From CAXGTL01 sp964012725 (GTDB lineage Archaea > Nanobdellota > Nanobdellia > Woesearchaeales > CAXGTL01), in NCBI GenBank assembly GCA_964012725.1, contig CAXGTL010000009.1, positions 1 to 39,247 on the forward strand: a stretch of DNA of 39,247 nt. Direction: 5' to 3'. Within the stretch, counting starts at the first letter, position 1. Each line of letters starts with the position of its first letter. Of this stretch, positions 28,594-34,767 are shown in pieces. The notes under the pieces were generated by a model that saw only the letters and a program-made list of their open reading frames with translations, searched no databases and was not told the DNA's origin. The position numbers were made by a program, and so were the translations under genes.

Positions 28594-29637
28594 ATGAACA
28601 AAACCAAATACATGTATAAGAAAATAATCTCAAGAATACTTAACAAAGACTTTATTAAACAAGATAAAGCTTTCTTTGAATATGGTTTATTTGATTTTGA
28701 AAATGAAAAAATATTTCTTGATAAAGAAAACTTTCACAAAATACAAAATAATGAGTTTAATGGACAAACATGTTTCATAGATGGCGGTTCTTCAGAACTA
28801 ATCAAATCATCAGACATAGGTCTTTTCTTTATAAGAATCCTTGGATTAATATACAAAAACAATAAAAAACAAAAAACAATTAAAAAAGAGTTCTATGCAT
28901 TAGTTACATTAACAGAGGATAATAAAAAACAATTTTATAAATTTGAAAAATATAATGTTGATGGTGAATTGGTAGAAGGTGATTTCTTAATAAATATATT
29001 TGACAAAACAATGATGTTTGGTGGTAAACGTGTAGAAATTTCACAAGTTGGTGATTTGATAAGAACATTGTCTGAGATAAAGTTAGCAAAAGATATAACA
29101 CAAGAACTACATGAGCAAGATATCATTGTTCTTGACGGCAATCTTGAGATTGATAAAACTCATAAATTTGAATATTTTAAAGAACTATATGAATCTGCAC
29201 CAAAAATAAATATCTGTGCATTATCAAAAACATGCAATATTATAACTAATAAGAACAGATCTATAGTCCCAGCAATATTTGATTTAAAACCTGAACAAAA
29301 TGAATTTTATTATCATCCATTACATAAATCAGAGCAAGAGTACGATACTACTTTTGTCAAACTTAATAAAAACAGTGATTATTTGTTTAGATTAGACTTT
29401 AGCAAACAATCAAATATCAAAATAATAATGCAAGCATTGAAAAACAATAGCAATGATTTCACATTTCCTGGTTATCCATATGGTTTAATTGTGGCTGACA
29501 AGTTTGCAAGGATTAGTAACAAAGAAAAAGAATATTATTTAACTATATTAAAGACAAAGTCAGGTGATAATTGGAATATCATTAAGAAACATATTAACAC
29601 TTTGAATGCACATGATGTCTTGGATCATATTAGTTAA
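28594..29637 (+). CDS. nurA: NurA-like 5'-3' nuclease domain protein
   Basis: 347 residues. The N-terminal part has the NurA motif of an aspartate in a strand end (CFIDGGSSELIKSSDIGLFFIR; metal-binding Asp). The middle holds a second acidic strand (EQDIIVLDGNLE). The C-terminus has the typical FPGYPYGLIVADKFARISNKEKE block. In archaea NurA works with the HerA translocase and Mre11-Rad50 to resect DNA ends. Neither herA nor mre11 is in the window, although rad50 is about 20 kb away. No membrane segment. It follows a T-run terminator and has only a weak TATA-like element. The NurA call rests on motif pattern; sequence divergence is high. Confidence 0.68.
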   Translation: MNKTKYMYKKIISRILNKDFIKQDKAFFEYGLFDFENEKIFLDKENFHKIQNNEFNGQTCFIDGGSSELIKSSDIGLFFIRILGLIYKNNKKQKTIKKEFYALVTLTEDNKKQFYKFEKYNVDGELVEGDFLINIFDKTMMFGGKRVEISQVGDLIRTLSEIKLAKDITQELHEQDIIVLDGNLEIDKTHKFEYFKELYESAPKINICALSKTCNIITNKNRSIVPAIFDLKPEQNEFYYHPLHKSEQEYDTTFVKLNKNSDYLFRLDFSKQSNIKIIMQALKNNSNDFTFPGYPYGLIVADKFARISNKEKEYYLTILKTKSGDNWNIIKKHINTLNAHDVLDHIS

Positions 29638-29712
29638 AAAGCAAAAGATTTATATATGATTAATCCACAAATATATATAAATAATAAATTTATATTAAAA
29701 GAGGTGGATTTT

Positions 29713-30111
29713 ATGGGAAAAAAGAAAACAAATCAAGGAGTACATAAAGACTTATTTCTGTTTGGAATCTTAATTGTGTTCATATTTGCATTTTTTAAGA
29801 TGTTCCAGTTTTATTCAATAGGTGAAAATTACACACCATTGGCATTTGAAAAATGGGTTATTCTATTGCTGATAATTGTAGGTGTAGCAATTGGTTGGAT
29901 GAACATTACAAAAAAGGAAACAATGCCATTGTTAATCGCATCATTAGTATTACTAATGGTTAGATTCAGTAACTTTGATGCATTAGTATTTGAATGGTTC
30001 AATCTTGGTGTTTATCTTGATGTGCTATTAAAACAACTTGGCGTTTTAGTTGGATCAGCTGCAATTGTAGTAGCAATCAAAGAGTTTATTTCAGTTGCTA
30101 AGAGCAAGTAA
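29713..30111 (+). CDS. Small four-helix membrane protein
   Basis: 132 residues: a basic, polar start (about 1-12), then about four membrane helices (near 14-32, 45-63, 70-86 and 105-124). I start at ATG 29713, which has GAGGTGG seven bases upstream; the frame is open upstream to 29656 but that part is AT-rich non-coding in style. The protein is not recognised. A long T-run follows the stop. Function unknown. Confidence 0.6.
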   Translation: MGKKKTNQGVHKDLFLFGILIVFIFAFFKMFQFYSIGENYTPLAFEKWVILLLIIVGVAIGWMNITKKETMPLLIASLVLLMVRFSNFDALVFEWFNLGVYLDVLLKQLGVLVGSAAIVVAIKEFISVAKSK

Positions 30112-30113
30112 TT

Positions 30114-30148
30114 TTTTATTTATTTTTTTCTTTTATTTTTTGTATTTC
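30114..30148 (+). terminator. Poly-T terminator before tRNA-Thr
   Basis: T-rich tract of about 35 bases directly after the stop of the four-helix membrane protein. It separates this gene from the tRNA-Thr gene, which starts 58 bases further on. Confidence 0.55.
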
Positions 30149-30205
30149 TTATATATAATAAAGAATAGATAGATTTAAAAATAATGATAATTTTACCTTT
30201 ACTAC

Positions 30206-30292
30206 GCCCTTATAGCTCAGTGGCTAGAGCATCTGCCTTGTATATTTAATACAGAAAGCAGAAGGTCGCCGGTTCAAGTCCGGCTAAGGGCT
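30206..30292 (+). tRNA. tRNA-Thr (UGU) with a 14-base intron
   Basis: Full cloverleaf: acceptor GCCCTTA/TAAGGGC, D arm GCTC..GAGC, anticodon stem TCTGC/GCAGA, variable loop AGGTC, T arm GCCGG-TTCAAGT-CCGGC, discriminator T73 (the archaeal Thr identity base). The anticodon loop is 21 bases. Removing 14 bases (30243-30256) at the usual 37/38 site leaves CTTGTAA, anticodon UGU (30239-30241). The intron pairs with the anticodon region (TGTAT with ATACA), but the splice sites do not form a strict 3-4-3 bulge-helix-bulge, so this is a relaxed motif. CCA is not encoded. 87 bases minus 14 gives a standard 73. Confidence 0.92.
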
Positions 30293-30339
30293 TATTTTTC
30301 TAACTAACAAAATGTTTCTATAATTAAAATAAGAAATAA

Positions 30340-31002
30340 CTATTTCTTCTTTCTTTTCAAATTAGGCAAACTCTGAGCTCTTGGTTTAGGTTTTGATTGA
30401 GTTCTTGGTTTTGACTTTACCAACTTCTTTTGTTTGTATGCTGGTTTTGTTGATTTCTTATATGGTTTCTTAAATCTAGGGTGTGGTTTCCTTGCATCTC
30501 CTTTCAAAAGATATTTTTTCATATCACTACCTAAGTCAAAGAAATCATCTGCTTCGTCTTTGATCAATCTTGATGATGTTTTAGAGAATGCAATAACTTC
30601 TGTTCTACATCCATGAGACTTTAGATAAGATAATAAATCTTTGAAATCACCATCACCAGAAATTAAAACCACAGTATCAACTTTATTACTCAAACGCACA
30701 GCATCCATTGCTATTCCAATGTCCCAGTCACCTTTTTTAGTTCCTGTTATAAAAGTCTGAAGACCTTTCATTTTAACTTCAATACCAATTCCTTGTAAAG
30801 CATCATGAAACTTATTTTCATCTCTCATATCAGCTTTTATTACATAAGCAATTGCTCTTATTAATTTTCTTCCCGATACTGCTTTCTTTAGTATTTCATG
30901 AAAATTAACTTTTGCATTAAACATGTTTCTTGCAGAATAATACATATTTTGCACATCAAATAATACCAATACTCTTTGTTCTTTATGTTGTAATTTGTTC
31001 AT
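30340..31002 (-). CDS. NYN-domain (PIN-like) RNase-family protein
   Basis: 220 residues. An N-terminal NYN domain of the LabA/DUF88 type (about 8-160) has acidic motifs in the right order: LFDVQNMYYSA with Asp16, GDWDIGIAMDAV (about 92), and LISGDGDFKDLLSYLK (about 116), which form the metal site of PIN-like nucleases. The last 55 residues are a very basic Lys/Arg/Pro/Gln tail, well suited to bind RNA. It probably cuts or processes RNA. The ATG has GAGGT seven bases upstream. Its stop lies 47 bases from tRNA-Thr(UGU), convergent with it. The RNA target cannot be told. Confidence 0.8.
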   Translation of the reverse strand: MNKLQHKEQRVLVLFDVQNMYYSARNMFNAKVNFHEILKKAVSGRKLIRAIAYVIKADMRDENKFHDALQGIGIEVKMKGLQTFITGTKKGDWDIGIAMDAVRLSNKVDTVVLISGDGDFKDLLSYLKSHGCRTEVIAFSKTSSRLIKDEADDFFDLGSDMKKYLLKGDARKPHPRFKKPYKKSTKPAYKQKKLVKSKPRTQSKPKPRAQSLPNLKRKKK

Positions 31003-31154
31003 TTTTATACCTCTTTTGATATTTATATTTTTATTATAATCTTATTAATTATATAGAACTATATAAAGATTACCTAAAGATATATATTTAAGATACATTT
31101 ATATATTACATCAGAATATCATAACATAGGGTTTAACTTCTTTAGTCGGTACGA

Positions 31155-31176
31155 ATTACATTAATATTAGTGTAAT
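31155..31176. promoter_or_regulatory. 22-base imperfect palindrome upstream of the eS19 gene
   Basis: Two 11-base arms face each other directly (ATTACATTAAT / ATTAGTGTAAT) with one T-G mismatch. It lies about 60-80 bases upstream of the eS19 start in a 234-base gap that holds no gene. It could be an operator for a dimeric regulator, or a hairpin ending a short transcript from a TATA-like site near 31095-31105. No regulator is assigned. Confidence 0.4.
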
Positions 31177-31186
31177 CTTTGAATTA

Positions 31187-31203
31187 TACTATATTATATA
31201 GTA
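31187..31203. promoter_or_regulatory. Perfect palindrome adjoining the eS19 TATA box
   Basis: TACTATAT-T-ATATAGTA: two perfect 8-base arms around one base. It abuts the TATA box (TTTATAAAT, 31207-31215) that sits 26 bases before the eS19 ATG, so a protein bound here would touch the BRE/TATA region. The sequence is purely AT in its core, so chance is not excluded, but the position is striking. The predicted transcript is leaderless; a GAGTGGAG stretch between TATA and ATG would then not be transcribed. Confidence 0.4.
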
Positions 31204-31236
31204 ATATTTATAAATAAGAGTGGAGTTTGATACTAC

Positions 31237-31935
31237 ATGGCAAATATATATGATGTTGATCCAAACAAATTAATAGAAAAAGCAGCTTTAGAGTTAAAAA
31301 ACTTAGGCTTAAAAAAACCAATTTGGACAGACTTTGTTAAGACAGGAATGCATAAAGAAAGACCACCTGTTGATAATGATTGGTGGTATATTCGTTTAGC
31401 AGCAGTTCTTAGATCTGTATATAAATTAGGTCCAATTGGTACATCAAAATTAACAAGAAAATATGGTGGAAGAAAAAATAGAGGTCATAAACCTGATAAA
31501 GTTTTCAAAGGTTCTGGTTCTATTATAAGAAAAGCTTTGCAACAATTAGAACAATCTGGATTTGTTATAAAAGCTGAGAAAGGTGTTCATAAAGGAAGAA
31601 TAGCTACACCAAAAGGAAGATCATTTTTAGACAAAATTGCTGGTACATTATATCAAGGTAAACCAAAAGTAGAAAAAGTTGAAAAGAAAGAAATAACAAA
31701 ACCAACTGAAAAAGAAATTGCAAAAGTTGAAAAGAAAGAAATAACAAAACCAGCTGAAAAAGAAATTGCAAAAGTTGAAAAGAAAGAAGTAGAAAAACCA
31801 ACTGACAAGAAAGTAGAAAAAGTTGAAAAGAAAGAAATAATAAAAGAAGAAAAAAAAGAAATAACAAAAACTGATAATAAAGAAATTATTGAAAAAAAAC
31901 CAAACATGCCTACAAAAGAAAAAGAGGAAAAATAA
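31237..31935 (+). CDS. rps19e: Ribosomal protein eS19 with a repeat-built C-terminal tail
   Basis: Residues 1-140 are a complete small-subunit protein eS19: ANIYDVDPNKLIEKAA at the start, PIWTDFVKTG, the DWWYIRLAAVLRSVY helix, GPIGTSKLTRKYGGRKNRG, and the winged-helix end GSIIRKALQQLEQSGFV..GRIATPKGRSFLDKIA. Archaeal eS19 usually stops about there. Here about 85 more residues follow, mostly Lys and Glu, built from four 16-residue repeats. The promoter TATA lies 26 bases upstream. It leads the eS19-eL39-eL31 cluster; eL39 starts one base after its stop. In many archaea a PDCD5-like gene sits between eS19 and eL39; it is missing here. Confidence 0.95.
   Translation: MANIYDVDPNKLIEKAALELKNLGLKKPIWTDFVKTGMHKERPPVDNDWWYIRLAAVLRSVYKLGPIGTSKLTRKYGGRKNRGHKPDKVFKGSGSIIRKALQQLEQSGFVIKAEKGVHKGRIATPKGRSFLDKIAGTLYQGKPKVEKVEKKEITKPTEKEIAKVEKKEITKPAEKEIAKVEKKEVEKPTDKKVEKVEKKEIIKEEKKEITKTDNKEIIEKKPNMPTKEKEEK
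31681..31872 (+). repeat. Four 48-base tandem repeats inside the eS19 gene
   Basis: Units at 31681-31728, 31729-31776, 31777-31824 and 31825-31872. Units 1 and 2 differ by a single base (A or G in the CCAACT/CCAGCT position); unit 3 is diverged and unit 4 strongly diverged. Each encodes 16 residues of the type EKKEITKPTEKEIAKV. The near-identity of units 1 and 2 suggests a recent duplication or ongoing slippage. Confidence 0.85.
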
Positions 31936-31936
31936 A

Positions 31937-32110
31937 ATGGCAAGATACAAATCAAAAGGTAGAAAAATCAGATTAGCAAAATTAAATAAAAGAACTAGAT
32001 GGGCACCTTTTTGGACAGTTCCAAAGATTTATGGAAAAAGTCGAAGAGTTCATCCTGGTAGACACACAGTTATTAAAAGATCTTGGAGAAGAGTAAAAAC
32101 TAAAGCATAA
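31937..32110 (+). CDS. rpl39e: Ribosomal protein eL39
   Basis: 57 residues, very basic: MARYKSKGRKIRLAKLNKRTRWAPFWTVPK..., with the WAPFW core and R-rich end typical of eL39 (about 51 residues in most archaea; slightly longer here). It is a large-subunit protein lining the exit tunnel. I start at ATG 31937, one base after the eS19 stop (TAAAATG), with AGAGG upstream in the eS19 tail. The longer open frame upstream is the eS19 gene read in another frame. Translation is probably coupled to eS19. Confidence 0.93.
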   Translation: MARYKSKGRKIRLAKLNKRTRWAPFWTVPKIYGKSRRVHPGRHTVIKRSWRRVKTKA

Positions 32111-32161
32111 TGTTTTTAAATTTTAATTTAAAAGCTATGAATGAAACGAAGTGAAATGAAT

Positions 32162-32638
32162 ATGGCAGAAAATAAAGAAATTAAAAGAGTGTACAATGTT
32201 CCTCTTAGAAGGGAATTTCTTAAATCAGCTAAATGGAAGAGAACAAAAAAAGCATCCAAGGCATTAAAAGAGTTTCTTGCAAAACATATGAAAGCTGACA
32301 TTGATAATGTAAAGATTGGTAAAAACTTAAATGAACATATGTGGAAGCATGGTATTAAAAATCCACCGCATCATGTTAAAGTAAATGTTGTTAAAGATAA
32401 AGAAGGCATTGTTAAAGCAGAATTAGAAGGCATTGAATATAAATCTTTCAAAAAAGAAGAAAAGCAAGAAAAAACTAAGATGCAGCAAGCAGTTGAAAAA
32501 CTAAAAGGAAAGCCTAAAGCAGAAAAGAAAGTAAAAGAAAGTAAAAAAGAAGAAACAAAACCAGAAGTAAAGAAAGAAACACCTAAAAAAGAAGAACCAA
32601 AGAAAGAAGAAAAGAAACCAGAAGCAAAAAAACAATAA
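32162..32638 (+). CDS. rpl31e: Ribosomal protein eL31 with a Lys/Glu tail
   Basis: 158 residues. The first 95 fit eL31: KEIKRVYNVPLRREFLKSAKWKRTKKASKALKEFLAKHMK, then VKIGKNLNEHMWKHGIKNPPHHVKVNVVK. The last 55 residues are a Lys/Glu/Pro tail (from about KKEEKQEKTKMQ), again absent from ordinary archaeal eL31 (about 90 residues). I start at ATG 32162 because eL31 proteins begin shortly before the KR.Y..PLR motif; in-frame ATGs lie at 32141 and 32156. It sits at the outlet of the exit tunnel. It is the third gene of the cluster; the usual next genes eIF6 and eL20 are not present. Confidence 0.92.
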   Translation: MAENKEIKRVYNVPLRREFLKSAKWKRTKKASKALKEFLAKHMKADIDNVKIGKNLNEHMWKHGIKNPPHHVKVNVVKDKEGIVKAELEGIEYKSFKKEEKQEKTKMQQAVEKLKGKPKAEKKVKESKKEETKPEVKKETPKKEEPKKEEKKPEAKKQ

Positions 32639-32690
32639 CCTTTTTAAACACTAACTATTTCTCCTATATTAACCCATACAAGAGTATAAA

Positions 32691-33680
32691 ATGACAAACC
32701 TACCATTTATAAAATTAAATAGAAATGTTTTAACTAAAAAACAATCTGAAACTTCTGATAAATTTGGTTGTGATCCATATAATAGACCTGTTAAAGAGCT
32801 TCTTAACTATGGTATCATCAATATAGACAAACCTAAAGGCCCTACATCTCACCAGGTTACTGCTTATGCTAAAGATATACTAGGTCTTAAAAAAGCAGGC
32901 CATTCTGGAACATTGGATCCAAAAGTAACAGGTGTATTACCAACTGCTATTGGTAGAGGTACAAGAATTGTTCAAACATTACTAATTGCTGGAAAAGAAT
33001 ATGTTTGTTTAATGCATTTACACAAAAAAGTTGATAAAGATAAAATAAAACAAGTAATGAACAACTTTCTTGGTGTAATTGACCAACTACCTCCAGTGAA
33101 AAGTGCTGTTAAACGAAGACTTAGACAAAGAACTATTTATTATTTAGATGTTTTAGACATCAAAGATCAGGATGTGTTGTTTAAAGTTGGATGTGAAGCA
33201 GGAACATATATAAGAAAACTTTGTCATGATATTGGTTTACAGCTTAATACTGGCGCACACATGGCTGAATTAAGAAGAACAAAGGTAGCTACTTTTTCAG
33301 AAGATACTTTAGTAACAATGAACGATATAAAAGATTCTTTTTGGTATTTTAATAATGAAAATAATGAAAAATTTATTAGACATGTAATTAAACCAATTGA
33401 AGTTGCAGTTGATCATTTACCTAAGGTCTGGGTTCTTGATACTAGTGTTAATTCTTTGTGTCATGGTGCAAGTTTAAAGATTCCTGGTATATCTAAACTT
33501 CATGATAATATTGAGGTTGATGACATGGTAGCAGTCATGACTTTAAAGAACGAATTAGTTTGCATTGGAAATGCAAAGATTACTTCTAAACACATGTTTA
33601 AAAGAAACAGAGGTTTAGCTGTTACTATTAATAAAGTTTTTATGTTGCCTGGTATTTATCCAAGGATTGAGAATAAGTAA
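32691..33680 (+). CDS. cbf5: H/ACA RNP and tRNA pseudouridine synthase Cbf5
   Basis: 329 residues. The TruB/Cbf5 catalytic domain spans about 38-240 with the catalytic Asp76 in GHSGTLDPKVTGVLP, the INIDKPKGPTSHQV start and the GTYIRKLCHDIG motif. The PUA domain (about 250-325) has the SLCHGASLKIPGI pattern. In archaea Cbf5 acts with Nop10, Gar1 and L7Ae on H/ACA guide RNAs to modify rRNA, and alone on tRNA U55. It sits 52 bases after eL31. A TATA-like stretch near 32640-32650 may give it its own promoter. Of the other H/ACA partners, only the RGG-rich protein at 36 kb is vaguely Gar1-like in composition, and it is a different family. Confidence 0.93.
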   Translation: MTNLPFIKLNRNVLTKKQSETSDKFGCDPYNRPVKELLNYGIINIDKPKGPTSHQVTAYAKDILGLKKAGHSGTLDPKVTGVLPTAIGRGTRIVQTLLIAGKEYVCLMHLHKKVDKDKIKQVMNNFLGVIDQLPPVKSAVKRRLRQRTIYYLDVLDIKDQDVLFKVGCEAGTYIRKLCHDIGLQLNTGAHMAELRRTKVATFSEDTLVTMNDIKDSFWYFNNENNEKFIRHVIKPIEVAVDHLPKVWVLDTSVNSLCHGASLKIPGISKLHDNIEVDDMVAVMTLKNELVCIGNAKITSKHMFKRNRGLAVTINKVFMLPGIYPRIENK

Positions 33681-33684
33681 GATT

Positions 33685-33903
33685 CTAGAAAGGTAAAATT
33701 CCATTTCTTCTTTGATACATTCTTTCTTTTACAGTTTTTAGACTCAAAGAAACAACAAAATATAATTCTTTACTAAAGCTAAAATAATCCTTTAATGTAA
33801 TACTTTCTTCAGAAGTAGTTGCTGAACTACCAGAAGATGTTGGATCATTAGGATTTTCAGTTATTACTAAACTTTCTAAGTACATATTTTGTGTATTTAC
33901 CAT
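33685..33903 (-). CDS. Hypothetical small protein
   Basis: 72 residues, not recognised. Polar Ser/Thr-rich first half (DPTSSGSSATTSEES), then a helical half with alternating hydrophobic residues (FSKELYFVVSLSLKTVKERMYQRR). A TATA box (about 33927-33933, reverse strand) lies 27 bases upstream of the ATG, the exact spacing of the leaderless genes here, which is the best sign that it is real. It converges with cbf5, four bases away. Confidence 0.5.
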   Translation of the reverse strand: MVNTQNMYLESLVITENPNDPTSSGSSATTSEESITLKDYFSFSKELYFVVSLSLKTVKERMYQRRNGILPF

Positions 33904-33954
33904 ATCAACTAGAGATTCTTGATTTATTTATAAGTATTTATTTACTAGAAAACA

Positions 33955-34060
33955 TGGGTCTGGCCAGACTCGAACTGGCGACTATCTCGATTTTGAACCA
34001 AAAGCTAGTCAACGAGATGTCATGTATGGTACCTAAGTATAGCCACTAGACCACAGACCC
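33955..34060 (-). tRNA. tRNA-Val (GAC) with two introns (D loop and anticodon loop)
   Basis: Acceptor GGGTCTG/CAGACCC, D stem GTC/GAC, anticodon stem TCTCG/CGAGA, variable TAGTC, T arm GCCAG-TTCGAGT-CTGGC, discriminator A73. The gene is 106 bases, 33 more than a mature tRNA. Intron 1 (34024-34040, 17 bases) is in the D loop; around it GTGG pairs with CCAT, TAC with GTA, with 3-base bulges CTA and ACA: a full bulge-helix-bulge. Intron 2 (33991-34006, 16 bases) is at 37/38; TTGA pairs with TCAA with bulges CTA and AAT. Splicing leaves a GAC anticodon (34008-34010). The body resembles archaeal tRNA-Val (GTGGTCTAG..ATGAC). Confidence 0.9.
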
Positions 34061-34067
34061 TTATTTA

Positions 34068-34361
34068 CTAAACATTAGTAATATATAATCTTTTATTTTT
34101 TTGCTCAATTTCTACTTCTGTAATATCATTGAATAAAAGATCATTACCCCATGGCAGAAATTTACTATCTTTAAATCCTTTAAAATAAACACTCAATACT
34201 CTAAATTCTAATATTTGGAAAGGTGTTTCTGTTGTTTTATGTGCGTCATTGATTTTAAAGAACTTCACATGTATAAAATAAGGATACATATCTAAATCAT
34301 CTTTTTTATTATAATTCTTAGCTCTTGATACAAACATTGATTTTCCTTTATATTTTGTCAT
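34068..34361 (-). CDS. Hypothetical basic protein, 97 residues
   Basis: 97 residues, basic N-terminus (MTKYKGKSMFVSRAKNYNKK), then alternating beta strands (YFIHVKFFKI, FQILEFRVLSVYFKGF, ITEVEIEQKNKRLYITNV), which suggest a small beta-barrel-like fold. No family recognised. It has the strongest ribosome-binding site in the window (AGGAGGTG, eight bases before the ATG) and shares a near-symmetric TATA element with the RNA gene that runs the other way. Probably expressed; possibly an RNA- or nucleic acid-binding protein by charge only. Confidence 0.55.
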   Translation of the reverse strand: MTKYKGKSMFVSRAKNYNKKDDLDMYPYFIHVKFFKINDAHKTTETPFQILEFRVLSVYFKGFKDSKFLPWGNDLLFNDITEVEIEQKNKRLYITNV

Positions 34362-34401
34362 GAATAAGCACCTCCTGTTATATTATTATATACAGTTTTA
34401 C

Positions 34402-34413
34402 TTATATATAAAT
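34402..34413. promoter_or_regulatory. Shared, near-symmetric TATA element
   Basis: TTATATATAAAT reads as a good archaeal TATA box on both strands. Plus strand: its centre is 26 bases before 34432, the 5' edge of a 12-bp terminal stem of a structured RNA. Minus strand: it gives a leader of about 20 bases containing AGGAGGTG for the 97-residue protein. One element may therefore fire in both directions. Confidence 0.5.
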
Positions 34414-34430
34414 GTATCTTCATATATGCT

Positions 34431-34545
34431 TTGTAGAAATCCTATCGTTGCCAAAAGTTGTTTGCCGTAACTCGGACTAATATTTCCATAAGTACGAGTA
34501 GGCAAGGCAACTACGAGGCTGAAAGCCGAGTAAGGATTTCTACAG
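34431..34545 (+). ncRNA. Candidate stand-alone structured RNA (three-way junction)
   Basis: A perfect 12-bp terminal stem (34432-34443 with 34533-34544) encloses two arms. Arm 1: GTTGCC 34447-34452 with GGCAAC 34506-34511; TTGCC 34462-34466 with GGCAA 34501-34505; ACTCG 34470-34474 with CGAGT 34495-34499, extended by ACT/AGT. Arm 2: TAC 34512-34514 with GTA 34530-34532, tandem G-A pairs, then GGCT/AGCC closing a GAA loop. A TATA box is 26 bases upstream of the stem and a T-rich end (GTTTTCT) follows it. Nothing codes here. I cannot match it to 5S rRNA, SRP RNA, RNase P RNA or box C/D or H/ACA RNAs. Confidence 0.6.
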
Positions 34546-34609
34546 AGTTTTCTATCAATCTATAATATATATAGTATACCTTATAAATACAAACAAATTA
34601 CAACATCAT

Positions 34610-34731
34610 GGCCAATGATTACGCTTAAAAGACCAATGGTCTTTTTGCGTCCTAAAAATCCTCTGGATTTTTCTGATGTTATTCCCGACTGAACCTTCGG
34701 GTAGTGATGAACGGTAGTAACTTATGAGGCC
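34610..34731 (+). ncRNA. Candidate structured RNA made of successive hairpins
   Basis: Between a GGCC pair at the edges (34610-34613, 34728-34731) lie three strong hairpins. The first is ACGC..AAAAGACC-AAT-GGTCTTTT..GCGT (34621-34650). The second is AAAAATCC-TCT-GGATTTTT (34654-34672). The third is CCCGA/TCGGG (34684-34701) inside a GTTA/TAAC stem (34678-34721). A TATA box (TTATAAATA, 34581-34589) is 26 bases before the first G of the outer GGCC. The promoter of the next gene starts right after it (34738-34748). This could be a transcribed RNA or a cluster of short palindromic elements; the promoter spacing favours the first. Family unknown. Confidence 0.5.
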
Positions 34732-34767
34732 AATATCTTTATATATTCTATTGAAATAATAACTATT

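Noticed and set aside
31604..31955. Three long antisense open frames across the eS19 tail
   Set aside because: They arise because the Lys/Glu repeat tail is almost free of bases that make stops on the other strand. They have Phe/Leu-only composition, no promoter and no ribosome-binding site.
34431..34545. 5S rRNA, because of the size and three-way junction
   Set aside because: None of the conserved 5S words (CCGAAC loop, CCCAT stem) is present on either strand, and arm 1 has a large one-sided bulge not found in 5S.
34610..34731. Box C/D guide RNA (GTGATGA and CTGA words present)
   Set aside because: A proper terminal box C and box D pair is missing, the D'-C' spacing is too long, and strong hairpins are unlike C/D RNAs.
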